DNA of 64,000 nt from Paraprevotella sp. (GTDB lineage: Bacteria; Bacteroidota; Bacteroidia; Bacteroidales; Bacteroidaceae), in NCBI GenBank assembly GCA_017937925.1, contig JAGBCQ010000021.1:1-64000 (forward strand), in the 5' to 3' direction. The notes under the pieces were generated by a model that did no database searches, was not told the origin of the DNA, and saw nothing but the letters and a program-made list of their open reading frames with translations. The stretch's first letter is position 1; each line of letters opens with the position of its first letter. This document shows, one piece after another, positions 51,670 through 60,693 of this stretch. The translations under genes were made by a program, and so were the position numbers.

Positions 51670-53460
51670 ATGAATAAGAAATTCTTTTTAAAAATGCTTG
51701 CCGTATCGTTCTGCATTTGCATTAGCACTCATAGCTATGCAAAGGTTTATAGCGGAAGTTGCGGAGAGAATGTGAATTGGTCTTTGGACACTGAAACCGG
51801 ATTGTTAAGGATTACGGGAAGTGGGGAGATGGAACGTTTCGATATAGATGATCCTACATATGGTTTCCCTTATTGGTTTCATTCTGGTAAAAAATGTATT
51901 ATCGGAAACGGCGTGACGAGCATAGGAAACAATGCGTTTAGTGGTTGCTACGGACTGACCAATATTTCCATTCCGGATAACGTAACGAGCATAGGAAACT
52001 ATGCGTTTGTTGGTTGCTACGGACTGACCAATATTTCCATTTCTGATAGCGTAACGAGCATAGGAAACAATGCGTTTTCGGACTGCTCCGGACTGACCAA
52101 TATCACCATTCCAGAAAGCGTAACGAGCATAGGAGGAGGTGCGTTCGACGGTTGCTCCGGGCTGACCAATATCACCATTCCAGAAAGCGTAACGAGCATA
52201 GGAAACAATGCGTTCGACGGTTGCTCCGGGCTGACCGACATCACATGGAATGCTATCTCTTGTAGTGTTGAATATGAATTAGTCCTTAAAAATAATAATA
52301 TTACTTCTTTTACTTTTGGAGATAAAGTACAGAGTATTCCAAGCTACGTTTGTGCTCAAATGAGTAATCTTACCAATATCATCATCCCGGAAAGCGTAAC
52401 AAGCATAGGAAACTTTGCGTTTTCGGGCTGCTCCGGACTGACCAAGATCACCATTCCGAAAAACGTTACAAGCATTGGACGCGGTGCGTTTTCGGACTGC
52501 TCCGGACTGACCAAGATTACATGGAATGCTATTTCTTGTAGTATTGACCTATACAGTAAAATATTCACGGGAAGTAGTACAGATAATATCACGTCCTTTA
52601 TTTTTGGCGACAAGGTACAGATTATTCCACATGACATCTGTTATCAAATGAGTAGTCTTACCAACATCACCATTCCTAACAGCGTAACAAGCATTGGATA
52701 CAATGCGTTCTATGGTTGCTCCGGGCTAACCAATATCACCATTCCGGAAAGCGTAACAAGCATTGGAGACGGTGCTTTCGAGGACTGCTCCGGATTGACC
52801 AATATCACATGGAATGCTGTTTCTTGTAGTTATAGTAGTCCTAGTACATTCCAAGGTAGTACAGGTAATATTTCTTCTTTTACTTTTGGAGATAAGGTAC
52901 AGATTATTCCGGAAAACATCTGTTATCAAATGAGTAGTCTTACCAACATCACCATTCCCAACAGCGTAACGAAAATAGGAGCCAATGCGTTCTGTGGTTG
53001 CGATAGCTTGACCAATGTCTCCATTTCTAACGGCGTAACGAAAATAGCGTCCTCTGCGTTCAAAGATTGCTCGGGACTGACCAACATTACCATTCCTAAC
53101 AGCGTGACGGAAATTGGATACGGGGCGTTCGAGGGTTGCTCGGGACTTAACACCATTACGATGGAGTCAAATGTTCCTCCAACTATATATGAATATTATT
53201 TTACAGCCGAACAGTTCGAAAACATTGTTGTAAGAGTTCCACAAGGCTATCTTTGCAACTATCAAAATGCAGAAGGTTGGAAATCATTCCATAAATTTGA
53301 AGAATATAACCTCACTGATATTCGTCCTGTCATTTCAGGCAACAAAGACAACAATTCGGAGACCATTTATAATCTACATGGTATAAGGATGAAATCGACA
53401 GACCGCTTACCTGCGGGACTGTATATCATCAACGGCAAGAAAGTGTTGGTAGAACAATAG
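51670..53460 (+). CDS. BspA-like leucine-rich repeat surface protein, copy 2
   Basis: 596 residues. Signal peptide (ending STHSYA), the same cap as copy 1 ([20 protein letters not shown]), then BspA-type 23-residue repeats. These are interrupted three times by a larger unit that copy 1 lacks. It reads WNA(I/V)SCS, 15-20 variable residues, then FGDKVQxIP and a C-x-QMS-x-LTNI return to the LRR. The C-terminal tail ([32 protein letters not shown]) matches type IX sorting tails. Probably exported and surface-attached; adhesin-like role by family. Base drift between the copies shows the duplication is not recent. Confidence 0.92.
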   Translation: MNKKFFLKMLAVSFCICISTHSYAKVYSGSCGENVNWSLDTETGLLRITGSGEMERFDIDDPTYGFPYWFHSGKKCIIGNGVTSIGNNAFSGCYGLTNISIPDNVTSIGNYAFVGCYGLTNISISDSVTSIGNNAFSDCSGLTNITIPESVTSIGGGAFDGCSGLTNITIPESVTSIGNNAFDGCSGLTDITWNAISCSVEYELVLKNNNITSFTFGDKVQSIPSYVCAQMSNLTNIIIPESVTSIGNFAFSGCSGLTKITIPKNVTSIGRGAFSDCSGLTKITWNAISCSIDLYSKIFTGSSTDNITSFIFGDKVQIIPHDICYQMSSLTNITIPNSVTSIGYNAFYGCSGLTNITIPESVTSIGDGAFEDCSGLTNITWNAVSCSYSSPSTFQGSTGNISSFTFGDKVQIIPENICYQMSSLTNITIPNSVTKIGANAFCGCDSLTNVSISNGVTKIASSAFKDCSGLTNITIPNSVTEIGYGAFEGCSGLNTITMESNVPPTIYEYYFTAEQFENIVVRVPQGYLCNYQNAEGWKSFHKFEEYNLTDIRPVISGNKDNNSETIYNLHGIRMKSTDRLPAGLYIINGKKVLVEQ

Positions 53461-53477
53461 CAGACCATACATAAAAC

Positions 53478-53504
53478 AAAAAAGGAGGCAAGCCTCCTTT
53501 TTTT
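53478..53504 (+). terminator. Terminator after the second BspA-like gene
   Basis: GGAGGC-AA-GCCTCC flanked by A and T runs; same element as 51226-51254 with two fewer loop bases. It also lies just past the 3' end of tRNA-Pro on the other strand. Confidence 0.9.
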
Positions 53505-53505
53505 G

Positions 53506-53580
53506 TCGGGATGACTGGATTCGAACCAGCGACCACACGCCCCCCAGACGCGTACTCTAACCGGACTGAGCTACATCCCG
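53506..53580 (-). tRNA. tRNA-Pro (anticodon GGG)
   Basis: 75 bases. Acceptor CGGGATG/CATCCCG, D arm with GCTCAGTCCGGTTAGAGT, anticodon arm CGCGT-CTGGGGG-GCGTG with GGG at 34-36, T arm GCTGG-TTCGAAT-CCAGT. No CCA encoded. It lies between the second BspA-like gene and aroA, and its 3' half recurs at 51256-51298. Confidence 0.95.
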
Positions 53581-53590
53581 TTTGCGGGTG

Positions 53591-53622
53591 CAAAAGTAGA
53601 AATTGTTTTTGAATTATCCAAA
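53591..53622 (-). promoter_or_regulatory. Promoter of tRNA-Pro
   Basis: Minus strand: TTTG (53622-53619), 20-base spacer, TACTTTTG (53598-53591), 11 bases before the tRNA 5' end. Interleaved with the aroA promoter. Confidence 0.8.
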
Positions 53623-53638
53623 TAAATTCCTACTTTTG
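53608..53638 (+). promoter_or_regulatory. Promoter of aroA
   Basis: TTTG (53608-53611), 19-base spacer, TACTTTTG (53631-53638), 31 bases before the aroA ATG. No terminator is evident until 61145, so the transcript may run through porW-porX-tsaE. Confidence 0.8.
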
Positions 53639-53668
53639 TGCGGACGTAACACCTATATATAATAAGGT

Positions 53669-54919
53669 ATGCAGATTAAACTTGTAGCTCCAAAACAACT
53701 GAGAAACGAAATCATACTGCCGGCAAGCAAAAGCATCAGTAATCGTGTACTCATAATCAACGCTTTGGCACATTCCGACAAGTGGCCACTGAACGTCTCC
53801 GATTGTGACGACACACGTGTTATGGTGAAAGCCCTGACCGAACAGACGAAACTTGTTGACATTATGGCAGCAGGCACAGCGATGCGCTTTCTGACTGCGT
53901 ACTTTTCCGCGACTGAAGGTCAAAGGACTTTAACCGGAACGGAGAGAATGAAACAACGTCCTATCGGTATTCTCGTTAATGCCCTCAAGGAAATAGGTGC
54001 CCGTATTGACTATACAGAAAAAGACGGATTCCCTCCTCTACGTATCTCCGGGACACAACTTTCGGGTGGTAAACTTGTATTGCCGGGGAACATCAGTTCG
54101 CAATATATCTCTGCCCTGTTGATGATAGCTCCAACTTTAGAAAAAGGATTGAAACTGGAACTCACCGGCGAAATCATATCACGCCCCTACATCAACCTAA
54201 CGCTACATATCATGCAAGAATTTGGGGCAAGAGTTTCATGGGCAGACGAAAGGCACGTTTGCGTATTGCCTCAACCCTATCAACCCAAAACCTATTACAT
54301 TGAAAACGATTGGAGCGCGGCTTCTTATTGGTATCAGATGCTCTCATTGTCCGATGACAACGCGGGCTGCATCAAGTTGCCCGGACTATTTTCCAATAGT
54401 GCTCAAGGCGACTCAGCCGTAAAAGAACTCTTTGAGAATTTGGGCGTTCACACGTCTTTCGTTTGTGATGAGGACGGTATGGAATGTGCGGTACTGACCA
54501 AGCAAAAAGTCAAGGTGTCAAAAATGGAATACAACTTCATCAACCAACCGGATTTGGCACAAACCTTTGCCGTTACCTATTGTATGCTGAACATCCCGTT
54601 CCATTTCTATGGTTTACAGAGCCTCAAAATCAAAGAGACCGACCGCATCTACGCCTTGATAAAGGAATTAGGAAAGTTAGGATTCGTTATTCAGGAAACC
54701 AATGACTCAGAACTTTTCTGGGACGGCAGTCGTATGCCAATACAAGAAAATGCGTCCATCGATACTTATGAAGACCATCGCATGGCCATGGCTTTCGCCC
54801 CTTGTTGCCTGAAGATGCCGGAGATTCGTATCAATCATCCTCACGTTGTCAGTAAGTCATACCCCTCATATTGGGAACATTTAAGTCATATAGGTTTTAA
54901 TATAACAGAATGCTCATAG
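53669..54919 (+). CDS. aroA: 3-phosphoshikimate 1-carboxyvinyltransferase (EPSP synthase)
   Basis: 416 residues. It adds the enolpyruvyl group of PEP to shikimate-3-phosphate. Motifs: LPASKSISNRVLIINAL at the N-terminus, AAGTAMRFLTAYFS (PEP/S3P site), LPGNISSQYISALLM, IKETDRIYALIKELGKLG, and DTYEDHRMAMAFAP. The shortish Bacteroidota form lacks a few loops of the E. coli enzyme but keeps the active-site motifs. Last shikimate-pathway gene here; aroB is 5 kb upstream. The next gene overlaps its end by 10 bp. Confidence 0.95.
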   Translation: MQIKLVAPKQLRNEIILPASKSISNRVLIINALAHSDKWPLNVSDCDDTRVMVKALTEQTKLVDIMAAGTAMRFLTAYFSATEGQRTLTGTERMKQRPIGILVNALKEIGARIDYTEKDGFPPLRISGTQLSGGKLVLPGNISSQYISALLMIAPTLEKGLKLELTGEIISRPYINLTLHIMQEFGARVSWADERHVCVLPQPYQPKTYYIENDWSAASYWYQMLSLSDDNAGCIKLPGLFSNSAQGDSAVKELFENLGVHTSFVCDEDGMECAVLTKQKVKVSKMEYNFINQPDLAQTFAVTYCMLNIPFHFYGLQSLKIKETDRIYALIKELGKLGFVIQETNDSELFWDGSRMPIQENASIDTYEDHRMAMAFAPCCLKMPEIRINHPHVVSKSYPSYWEHLSHIGFNITECS

Positions 54920-55344
54920 CAGTTTATACTATATCCGCCCTTTTCATCGCTGCCATCATTGCTTTAATAGCCGGCTATGTGAGAAACCGCTCGTTACGCA
55001 AACAGTTGGAACGAGGTGAGATAGATGCGTTGCCGACAGTCGTCCAACCCGACCAAGAATGTTGCGGACAGCATGAGGTCTGCGAGAAAGACAGTTTGTT
55101 ATCTGCCGTCAGCAAGCAAATAGAATACTACAACGATGAAGAATTGGACCGTTTCAAAGGTTTAAGTAATGCCGTCTATAGCGAAAGCGAAGTGGAAGAA
55201 TTTAGAGAAATACTCTATACCATGAGGAACGACGAAGTGGCAGGATGGGTCAGGAGTCTGCAACTGCGCGATATTACAATCCCCGACGAAATTAAAGACG
55301 AAGTGTTCCTAATTATAGGAGAAAGGAGATTTGAACATTCATGA
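54910..55344 (+). CDS. Small membrane protein with CCGxHEVC motif
   Basis: 144 residues, unnamed. One N-terminal membrane helix (about 3-25) is followed by a basic stretch, then QECCGQHEVCEKDSLL (about 50-65). The remainder is an acidic helical domain ending in ERRFEHS. Three cysteines and a histidine in a short span could bind a metal; that is inference. It overlaps aroA by 10 bp and its stop overlaps the ATG of a zinc/manganese-type ABC permease by 4 bp, so it may serve that transporter. Confidence 0.75.
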   Translation: MLIAVYTISALFIAAIIALIAGYVRNRSLRKQLERGEIDALPTVVQPDQECCGQHEVCEKDSLLSAVSKQIEYYNDEELDRFKGLSNAVYSESEVEEFREILYTMRNDEVAGWVRSLQLRDITIPDEIKDEVFLIIGERRFEHS

Positions 55345-56159
55345 CCGAACTATTATCATACACATTCATCCGCCACGCAATAATCGGGAGTCTTTTAGCA
55401 AGCATTTTGTGCGGATTCATCGGAACTTATATTGTCAGCAAACGATTGGTTTTTATTAGTGGAGGCATTACCCATGCATCGTTTGGTGGCATCGGCATCG
55501 GACTGTTCTTGGGATTACCCCCTATGATTTCTGCTGCCATTTTCTCAGTCCTATCAGCCTTCGGCATACAATGGTTCAGTCGCCGACAGAATATGCGTGA
55601 GGACTCCGCCATTGCTATTTTTTGGACGTTGGGCATGAGCATTGGTATTATTTGCAGTTACCTGACACCCGGCTTTACCCCTGATTTATCTTCATTCCTT
55701 TTTGGCAACATCCTTAACATTACCGGCAACGACCTTTATTTCCTTTCTGTCCTCACGCTGATCACAGGTCTTACGTTCATATTCTTCATGCGCATCATTA
55801 TGTACGTTGCCTTTGACAGTGAGTTTGCACGCTCGCAAGGAATACAGGTAAAATGGATTGAATACGCCATGATGGCATTGATTGCGCTGACGATAGTAGC
55901 TTGTTTGCGCATGGTCGGGATTGTCTTGGCCATCTCACTGCTCACTATTCCGCAAGTGACAGCCAATATTTTCACAAATAGTTTCAGGAGTATTGCCTTA
56001 TTTGCTATTCCTTTTGGATTCATCGGATGCGTAGGTGGACTTATTTTCGCCTATTATTACAACATTCCATCGGGCGCTGCCATCATTTTTATATCTATTT
56101 TGCTATATTTGGCATGTAAAGGCATATCAACATTATTTAAGAAGAGGAGAAGGCAATAA
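55341..56159 (+). CDS. Metal ABC transporter permease (ZnuB/MntB family)
   Basis: 272 residues with about eight membrane segments. The ABC-3 family features are RHAIIGSLLASILCGFIGTYIVSKRLVFISGGITHASFGGIGIG at the start and ALTIVACLRMVGIVLAISLLTIPQVTAN near 190-215. It would form the channel for Zn2+ or Mn2+ uptake with an ATPase and a binding protein. Neither is encoded in this window, so the partners must be elsewhere. Starts inside the stop of the CCGxHEVC protein. Confidence 0.9.
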   Translation: MTELLSYTFIRHAIIGSLLASILCGFIGTYIVSKRLVFISGGITHASFGGIGIGLFLGLPPMISAAIFSVLSAFGIQWFSRRQNMREDSAIAIFWTLGMSIGIICSYLTPGFTPDLSSFLFGNILNITGNDLYFLSVLTLITGLTFIFFMRIIMYVAFDSEFARSQGIQVKWIEYAMMALIALTIVACLRMVGIVLAISLLTIPQVTANIFTNSFRSIALFAIPFGFIGCVGGLIFAYYYNIPSGAAIIFISILLYLACKGISTLFKKRRRQ

Positions 56160-56199
56160 AAAGCGTATTTATTTGTTATCAAACTATCTACAATAAGTT

Positions 56200-59115
56200 T
56201 TGAGAAAGAGTATTTTATATAAGGTTACACTGTTCGCAATACTGATAATGGTGATTTCGGCTTGTTCCACAAAGAAGAACACGTCCGGAACTCGCTTTTA
56301 CCATTCGCTGACAGCCAGATTCAATACTTATTTCAACGGACACGAAGCGTATAAAGAAGGAGTGAAGGCCCAACAAGATGGGCATAAAGACAATTACACC
56401 GAACTTTTGCCTATCAACAATGTCCGCGACAAAAAAACGGCAGCCATCGGTAAATCCAACTTTGAAACAGCCATCACAAAAAGTGAAAAGGCGATTAAGA
56501 AACACTCCATCAAAGCACGTCCCAAAACGAACGTCAATAAACGTAAGACAGCAAAAGAAAAAGCTTATTTGGCTCGCAAAGAGTTCAATCCATTCCTTAA
56601 ACACGCTTGGCTATTGATGGGTAAAGCACAGTTCCAGCAGGGCAACTTTATTGAAGCGGCTTCTACATTCAATTATATTGCCAATCTATACGCAGGACAA
56701 GCAGATGTCGTGTCCGTGGCAAGAGCATATTTGGCGCGTTGCTACGTAGAATTGGAATGGCCCTATGACGCCGAAGACGTCCTTAACAAAATGGGGCGCG
56801 ACAGCATCACTTCCCTAGGAGAGAGAGAGAGAAACGCTTCGTATGCCAACTATCTCATATTCGTGCAGCAATACAAAGAGGCTGTCCCCTACCTTAAAGA
56901 GACCATCAAAAAAGAGAAAAACAAGTTACAGAAAGCACGCTTAAACTTCTTATTAGGACAGTTATACCAAAAATTAGGGAACAAAGAAGAAGCATACAAG
57001 GCCTTGAAACGGGTTATTCGCGCCAATCCGCCGTACGAACTTTCCTTCAATGCACAGATTCTCCGCACAGAGGTTATGTCGGAAGGCAATCACAACAAGA
57101 TGATTAAGAAGTTGAAACGCATGGCTCGCAACAAGAAGAACACCGATTATCAAGACCATATCTACTATGCCATCGGCAACATATATCTTTCAAATCGTGA
57201 CACAACCCGTTGCATCGGCGCATACGAAGAAGGTGCAAAGAAAAGCACACAAAACGGAATCGCTAAAGCAATGGTATTGTTACGACTGGGCGAACTTTAC
57301 TGGGAAAAGGAGAACTACATCGACGCACAGCGTTGCTATGCCGATTTGGTGGGTATCTTGAACAAAGAACATGATGCTTATAAAGAAGCTGAACGCCGTT
57401 CTAAAATCTTGACGGAGTTGGAGCCTCATCTGTCAACGATAAAGTTACAAGATAGTTTGCAATGGTTGGCAAAACTTCCTGAGAAGGAAAGAAATGAGGC
57501 CATCGACCGCGTCATTGAGGCTTTGAAGAAGAAAGAGAAAGAGGAAGCGCGCAAGGAAATGGAAAACCAAATGGCGCAAAACATGAACAAGAACAACGGT
57601 AAGACACCCGTTGCGCCAACCGGAAACAGAGGTGGTACCGCAGGAAACAGAGGACAAAGTGGTACGTGGTATTTCTATAACCCATCAGTCGTAGCACAAG
57701 GCAAGCGTCAATTCGCACGCATTTGGGGAAAACGTCCATTGGAGGACAATTGGCGAAGGAGCAATAAGACCGATAACAGCCAAAATGAATTTGGCGAATA
57801 CAATTACGACGAAAATGACAGTTTGCAAACGGCATTATCCGATAGTTTGCTCTTGGCAGATAGTATCGCTACCGCTCAACAAAAGTTGGCAGACTCATTG
57901 GCCAACGACCCACATCAAAGAGAATATTACCTACAACAAATTCCTTTTACGGAAGAACAACTGCAAGAATCTAACGATATACTCAAAGAAGGTTTGTATC
58001 AAGCAGGCATCCTTGAAATGGAACGTTTGGAAAATTTCAGACGCTCCCAAAAAACCTTACTTCGTCTGCTCAACAACTTCACGGAAATATCGGAAAAAGA
58101 TAATGTCTATTACCATTTATTCCTCATCTGCGGAAGACTGAACGATACAGAAGGGGCATTGTTATATAGACAAAAACTGATTGACGAATTTCCGGAGAGT
58201 AAATATGCCATTATGTTGGCAAATCCCAACTACGAATTATATGCCCGTAACGGCAAACACATTGAGGACTCATTGTACGCCTCAACTTACGATGCTTACA
58301 CCAACAACCAATACCCTGAAGTCTTTAAGAATTACGAAACATCAACTAGCGACTTCCCTGAAGGCGCTCATCGTGCCAAGTTCATGTTTGTGCAAGCTAT
58401 GAGCCAACTTTATGACGGACAACGTGACAGTTTTTTAGTAACTTTAAAACAACTCATAGAAAAATATCCGCAAGACGAGATTACCGCTATGGCTCAATAT
58501 ATCGTAAAGGGCGTTCAAGAGGGTCGTTCATTGGCAAGCGACAAGTACAATGCAAGTGATATTTGGGGAAGAAGAAGCATGGATATGAGTCAAGACTCTA
58601 CCATTGCAGAACAAAAACTCAGTGATGAACGTCTCACACCCTTTGTATTCCTTTTAGCTTATCCTACGAACAGCTTAGACGAGAATCAGCTACTATTTGA
58701 GATAGCCAAATACAACTTCTCCAACTTCATGGTGCGTAACTTTGAAATAAAAGTTGAGACTACGCAAGGCATTTCACAGATGCAGATTCACGGATTCCAA
58801 AACTTCGATGAGGCACACGCATACACACAGAAGCTCTATGCTGACCCACACATGAGCGTCGTTCTTAAGAACATACGCTCCGTCATCATCGCTGAGAAGA
58901 ATTTGACTTTACTAGGTACTTTATACAGCTACGATGACTACAAGCAGTTCTATGACGAGACGTTCGCTCCATTGGAAATCTCTGACGAACTACGTCTGGA
59001 TGAACCGACATCAATAGAATTCCGCGACCCTGAAGACTTACCCGAAACGGATGAAGAGGGCGAAGATACTTATTACGAGGAGGACGAAGACACTGAAAGC
59101 GGCATCGTTTTCTAG
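56200..59115 (+). CDS. porW: Type IX secretion lipoprotein PorW/SprE-like, TPR protein
   Basis: 971 residues starting at a TTG (MRKSILYKVTLFAIL). The lipoprotein signal ends VISACSTKK (Cys22). The next segment TRFYHSLTARFNTYFNGHEAYKEG is characteristic of PorW/SprE. Many TPR-like helices follow (NFIEAASTFNYIANLYAG, ARLNFLLGQLYQKLGNKEEAY), then a charged middle and a second TPR block. The tail is very acidic (EDTYYEEDEDTESG). Family knowledge: PorW/SprE is an outer-membrane lipoprotein needed for type IX secretion and, in gliding species, motility. porX starts 18 bp later. Confidence 0.9.
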   Translation: MRKSILYKVTLFAILIMVISACSTKKNTSGTRFYHSLTARFNTYFNGHEAYKEGVKAQQDGHKDNYTELLPINNVRDKKTAAIGKSNFETAITKSEKAIKKHSIKARPKTNVNKRKTAKEKAYLARKEFNPFLKHAWLLMGKAQFQQGNFIEAASTFNYIANLYAGQADVVSVARAYLARCYVELEWPYDAEDVLNKMGRDSITSLGERERNASYANYLIFVQQYKEAVPYLKETIKKEKNKLQKARLNFLLGQLYQKLGNKEEAYKALKRVIRANPPYELSFNAQILRTEVMSEGNHNKMIKKLKRMARNKKNTDYQDHIYYAIGNIYLSNRDTTRCIGAYEEGAKKSTQNGIAKAMVLLRLGELYWEKENYIDAQRCYADLVGILNKEHDAYKEAERRSKILTELEPHLSTIKLQDSLQWLAKLPEKERNEAIDRVIEALKKKEKEEARKEMENQMAQNMNKNNGKTPVAPTGNRGGTAGNRGQSGTWYFYNPSVVAQGKRQFARIWGKRPLEDNWRRSNKTDNSQNEFGEYNYDENDSLQTALSDSLLLADSIATAQQKLADSLANDPHQREYYLQQIPFTEEQLQESNDILKEGLYQAGILEMERLENFRRSQKTLLRLLNNFTEISEKDNVYYHLFLICGRLNDTEGALLYRQKLIDEFPESKYAIMLANPNYELYARNGKHIEDSLYASTYDAYTNNQYPEVFKNYETSTSDFPEGAHRAKFMFVQAMSQLYDGQRDSFLVTLKQLIEKYPQDEITAMAQYIVKGVQEGRSLASDKYNASDIWGRRSMDMSQDSTIAEQKLSDERLTPFVFLLAYPTNSLDENQLLFEIAKYNFSNFMVRNFEIKVETTQGISQMQIHGFQNFDEAHAYTQKLYADPHMSVVLKNIRSVIIAEKNLTLLGTLYSYDDYKQFYDETFAPLEISDELRLDEPTSIEFRDPEDLPETDEEGEDTYYEEDEDTESGIVF

Positions 59116-59133
59116 ACCATAAAAAGGATTTAT

Positions 59134-60687
59134 ATGAGCAATGGATTATTACTTTGGGTGGACGATGAGATTGAGTTGTTGAAAGCTCACATCTTGTTCC
59201 TTGAAAAGAAAGGATACGAAATAGAAACCGTCTCCAACGGACAAGACGCCATAGACAAATGTGGGAAGACAACCTACGACCTTATTCTTTTGGATGAAAA
59301 CATGCCGGGATTAAGTGGACTTGAGACACTTGCCCGCATCAAGGAAATCAGTCCAATAACTCCCGTCGTCATGGTAACAAAGAGCGAAGAAGAGAACATT
59401 ATGGACCAGGCAATAGGGTCTAAGATAGCTGATTACCTCATCAAGCCCGTAAACCCGACCCAAATACTTCTGACGCTGAAAAAGAATATTCACAAGAAAG
59501 AGATTGTTGCTGAAGTCGCTCAAAGCGCCTACCAACAGAACTTTGGTAAAATCGGCATGCAAATCAACGATTCTCTGACCTTTGAAGATTGGAAGGAACT
59601 TTATAAACGACTTATATACTGGGAACTGGAACTTTCAGAAACAGACAGCAGTATGGACGAAATGCTGAGTATGCAAAAGTCCGAAGCCAATTCGGCTTTT
59701 ACCAAATTCGTCTATAAGCATTATGAACAGTGGATAAACAACCCGGACGAACGTCCTATTATGAGTCCGGACATTTTCAAAACCAAAGTTTTTCCGCTAC
59801 TCAACCAAGGTGAGAAAGTATTCCTCATTGTCATCGACAACTTCAGATTCGACCAGTGGCGAGTCCTTAGTAAGGAATTGGCAGACTCCTTCTTGATTGA
59901 TGAAGACATGTATTGCAGTATCTTACCTACCGCAACGCAGTATGCTCGCAACTCCATTTTTTCAGGGCTCATGCCCAACAAAATAGCAGAAATGTTCCCG
60001 GAACTTTGGGTGGACGAGGATGAAGAGGAAGGTAAGAATCTGAACGAAGGACCGCTCATCCAAACGCAAATAGACAGATACAGGCGTAAAAACACATTCA
60101 GCTATAATAAAATAAACGATTCCACAACCGCAGAAAAATTCGTAGCACAAATCAAACAGTTAGAGAAGTACGACTTGAATGTCGTCGTCCTCAACTTTAT
60201 TGATATGCTGTCACATGCGCGCACTGAATCTAAAATGGTAAGGGAACTCGCCTCAAACGAAGCAGCCTATCGCAGTATCACTTTGAGCTGGTTCAGACAT
60301 TCAGCAGTAAAAGACCTCTTTAAGGCTTTGGCAACCAGCGACTATAAGATTATCATAACCACCGATCACGGCAGTATTCGGGTAAAGAACCCTATCAAGG
60401 TGGTAGGCGACAAGAATACCAATACAAATTTGCGATACAAATTAGGTAAGAATCTGAGTTACAACAGCAAGGAAGTGTTTGAAATCAAAAATCCGCATAA
60501 AGCACAGCTCCCTGCTCCCAATATAAGCACTGCTTACATATTTGCCCACGGGGAGAATTTCTTTGCCTATCCGAATAATTATAATTATTACGTCTCATAC
60601 TACCGAAACACATTTCAGCACGGGGGTATATCAATGGAAGAAATGCTGATTCCAATCATTACATTACAAAGTAAGAAACGCAACTAA
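59134..60687 (+). CDS. porX: PorX: response regulator with PglZ-type phosphatase domain
   Basis: 517 residues. An N-terminal receiver domain has the acidic pair DDE (10-12), phosphoacceptor Asp54 in LILLDENMPG, and the conserved Lys in LIKPVNP. A helical linker is followed by an alkaline-phosphatase-like PglZ domain (VFLIVIDNFRFDQWR, MLSHAR, IITTDHGSI, FQHGGISMEEMLIP). In P. gingivalis and relatives PorX works with the sensor PorY to control type IX secretion genes and acts as a zinc-dependent phosphodiesterase. No PorY-like kinase lies in this window. Between porW and tsaE, tightly spaced. Confidence 0.94.
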   Translation: MSNGLLLWVDDEIELLKAHILFLEKKGYEIETVSNGQDAIDKCGKTTYDLILLDENMPGLSGLETLARIKEISPITPVVMVTKSEEENIMDQAIGSKIADYLIKPVNPTQILLTLKKNIHKKEIVAEVAQSAYQQNFGKIGMQINDSLTFEDWKELYKRLIYWELELSETDSSMDEMLSMQKSEANSAFTKFVYKHYEQWINNPDERPIMSPDIFKTKVFPLLNQGEKVFLIVIDNFRFDQWRVLSKELADSFLIDEDMYCSILPTATQYARNSIFSGLMPNKIAEMFPELWVDEDEEEGKNLNEGPLIQTQIDRYRRKNTFSYNKINDSTTAEKFVAQIKQLEKYDLNVVVLNFIDMLSHARTESKMVRELASNEAAYRSITLSWFRHSAVKDLFKALATSDYKIIITTDHGSIRVKNPIKVVGDKNTNTNLRYKLGKNLSYNSKEVFEIKNPHKAQLPAPNISTAYIFAHGENFFAYPNNYNYYVSYYRNTFQHGGISMEEMLIPIITLQSKKRN

Positions 60688-60693
60688 AAGAAT

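Noticed and set aside
51256-53580. An integrative element bounded by tRNA-Pro repeats
   Set aside because: The interval holds only a GH43 fragment and a BspA gene, no integrase, and homology extends well beyond the tRNA on both sides. Tandem duplication explains it better.
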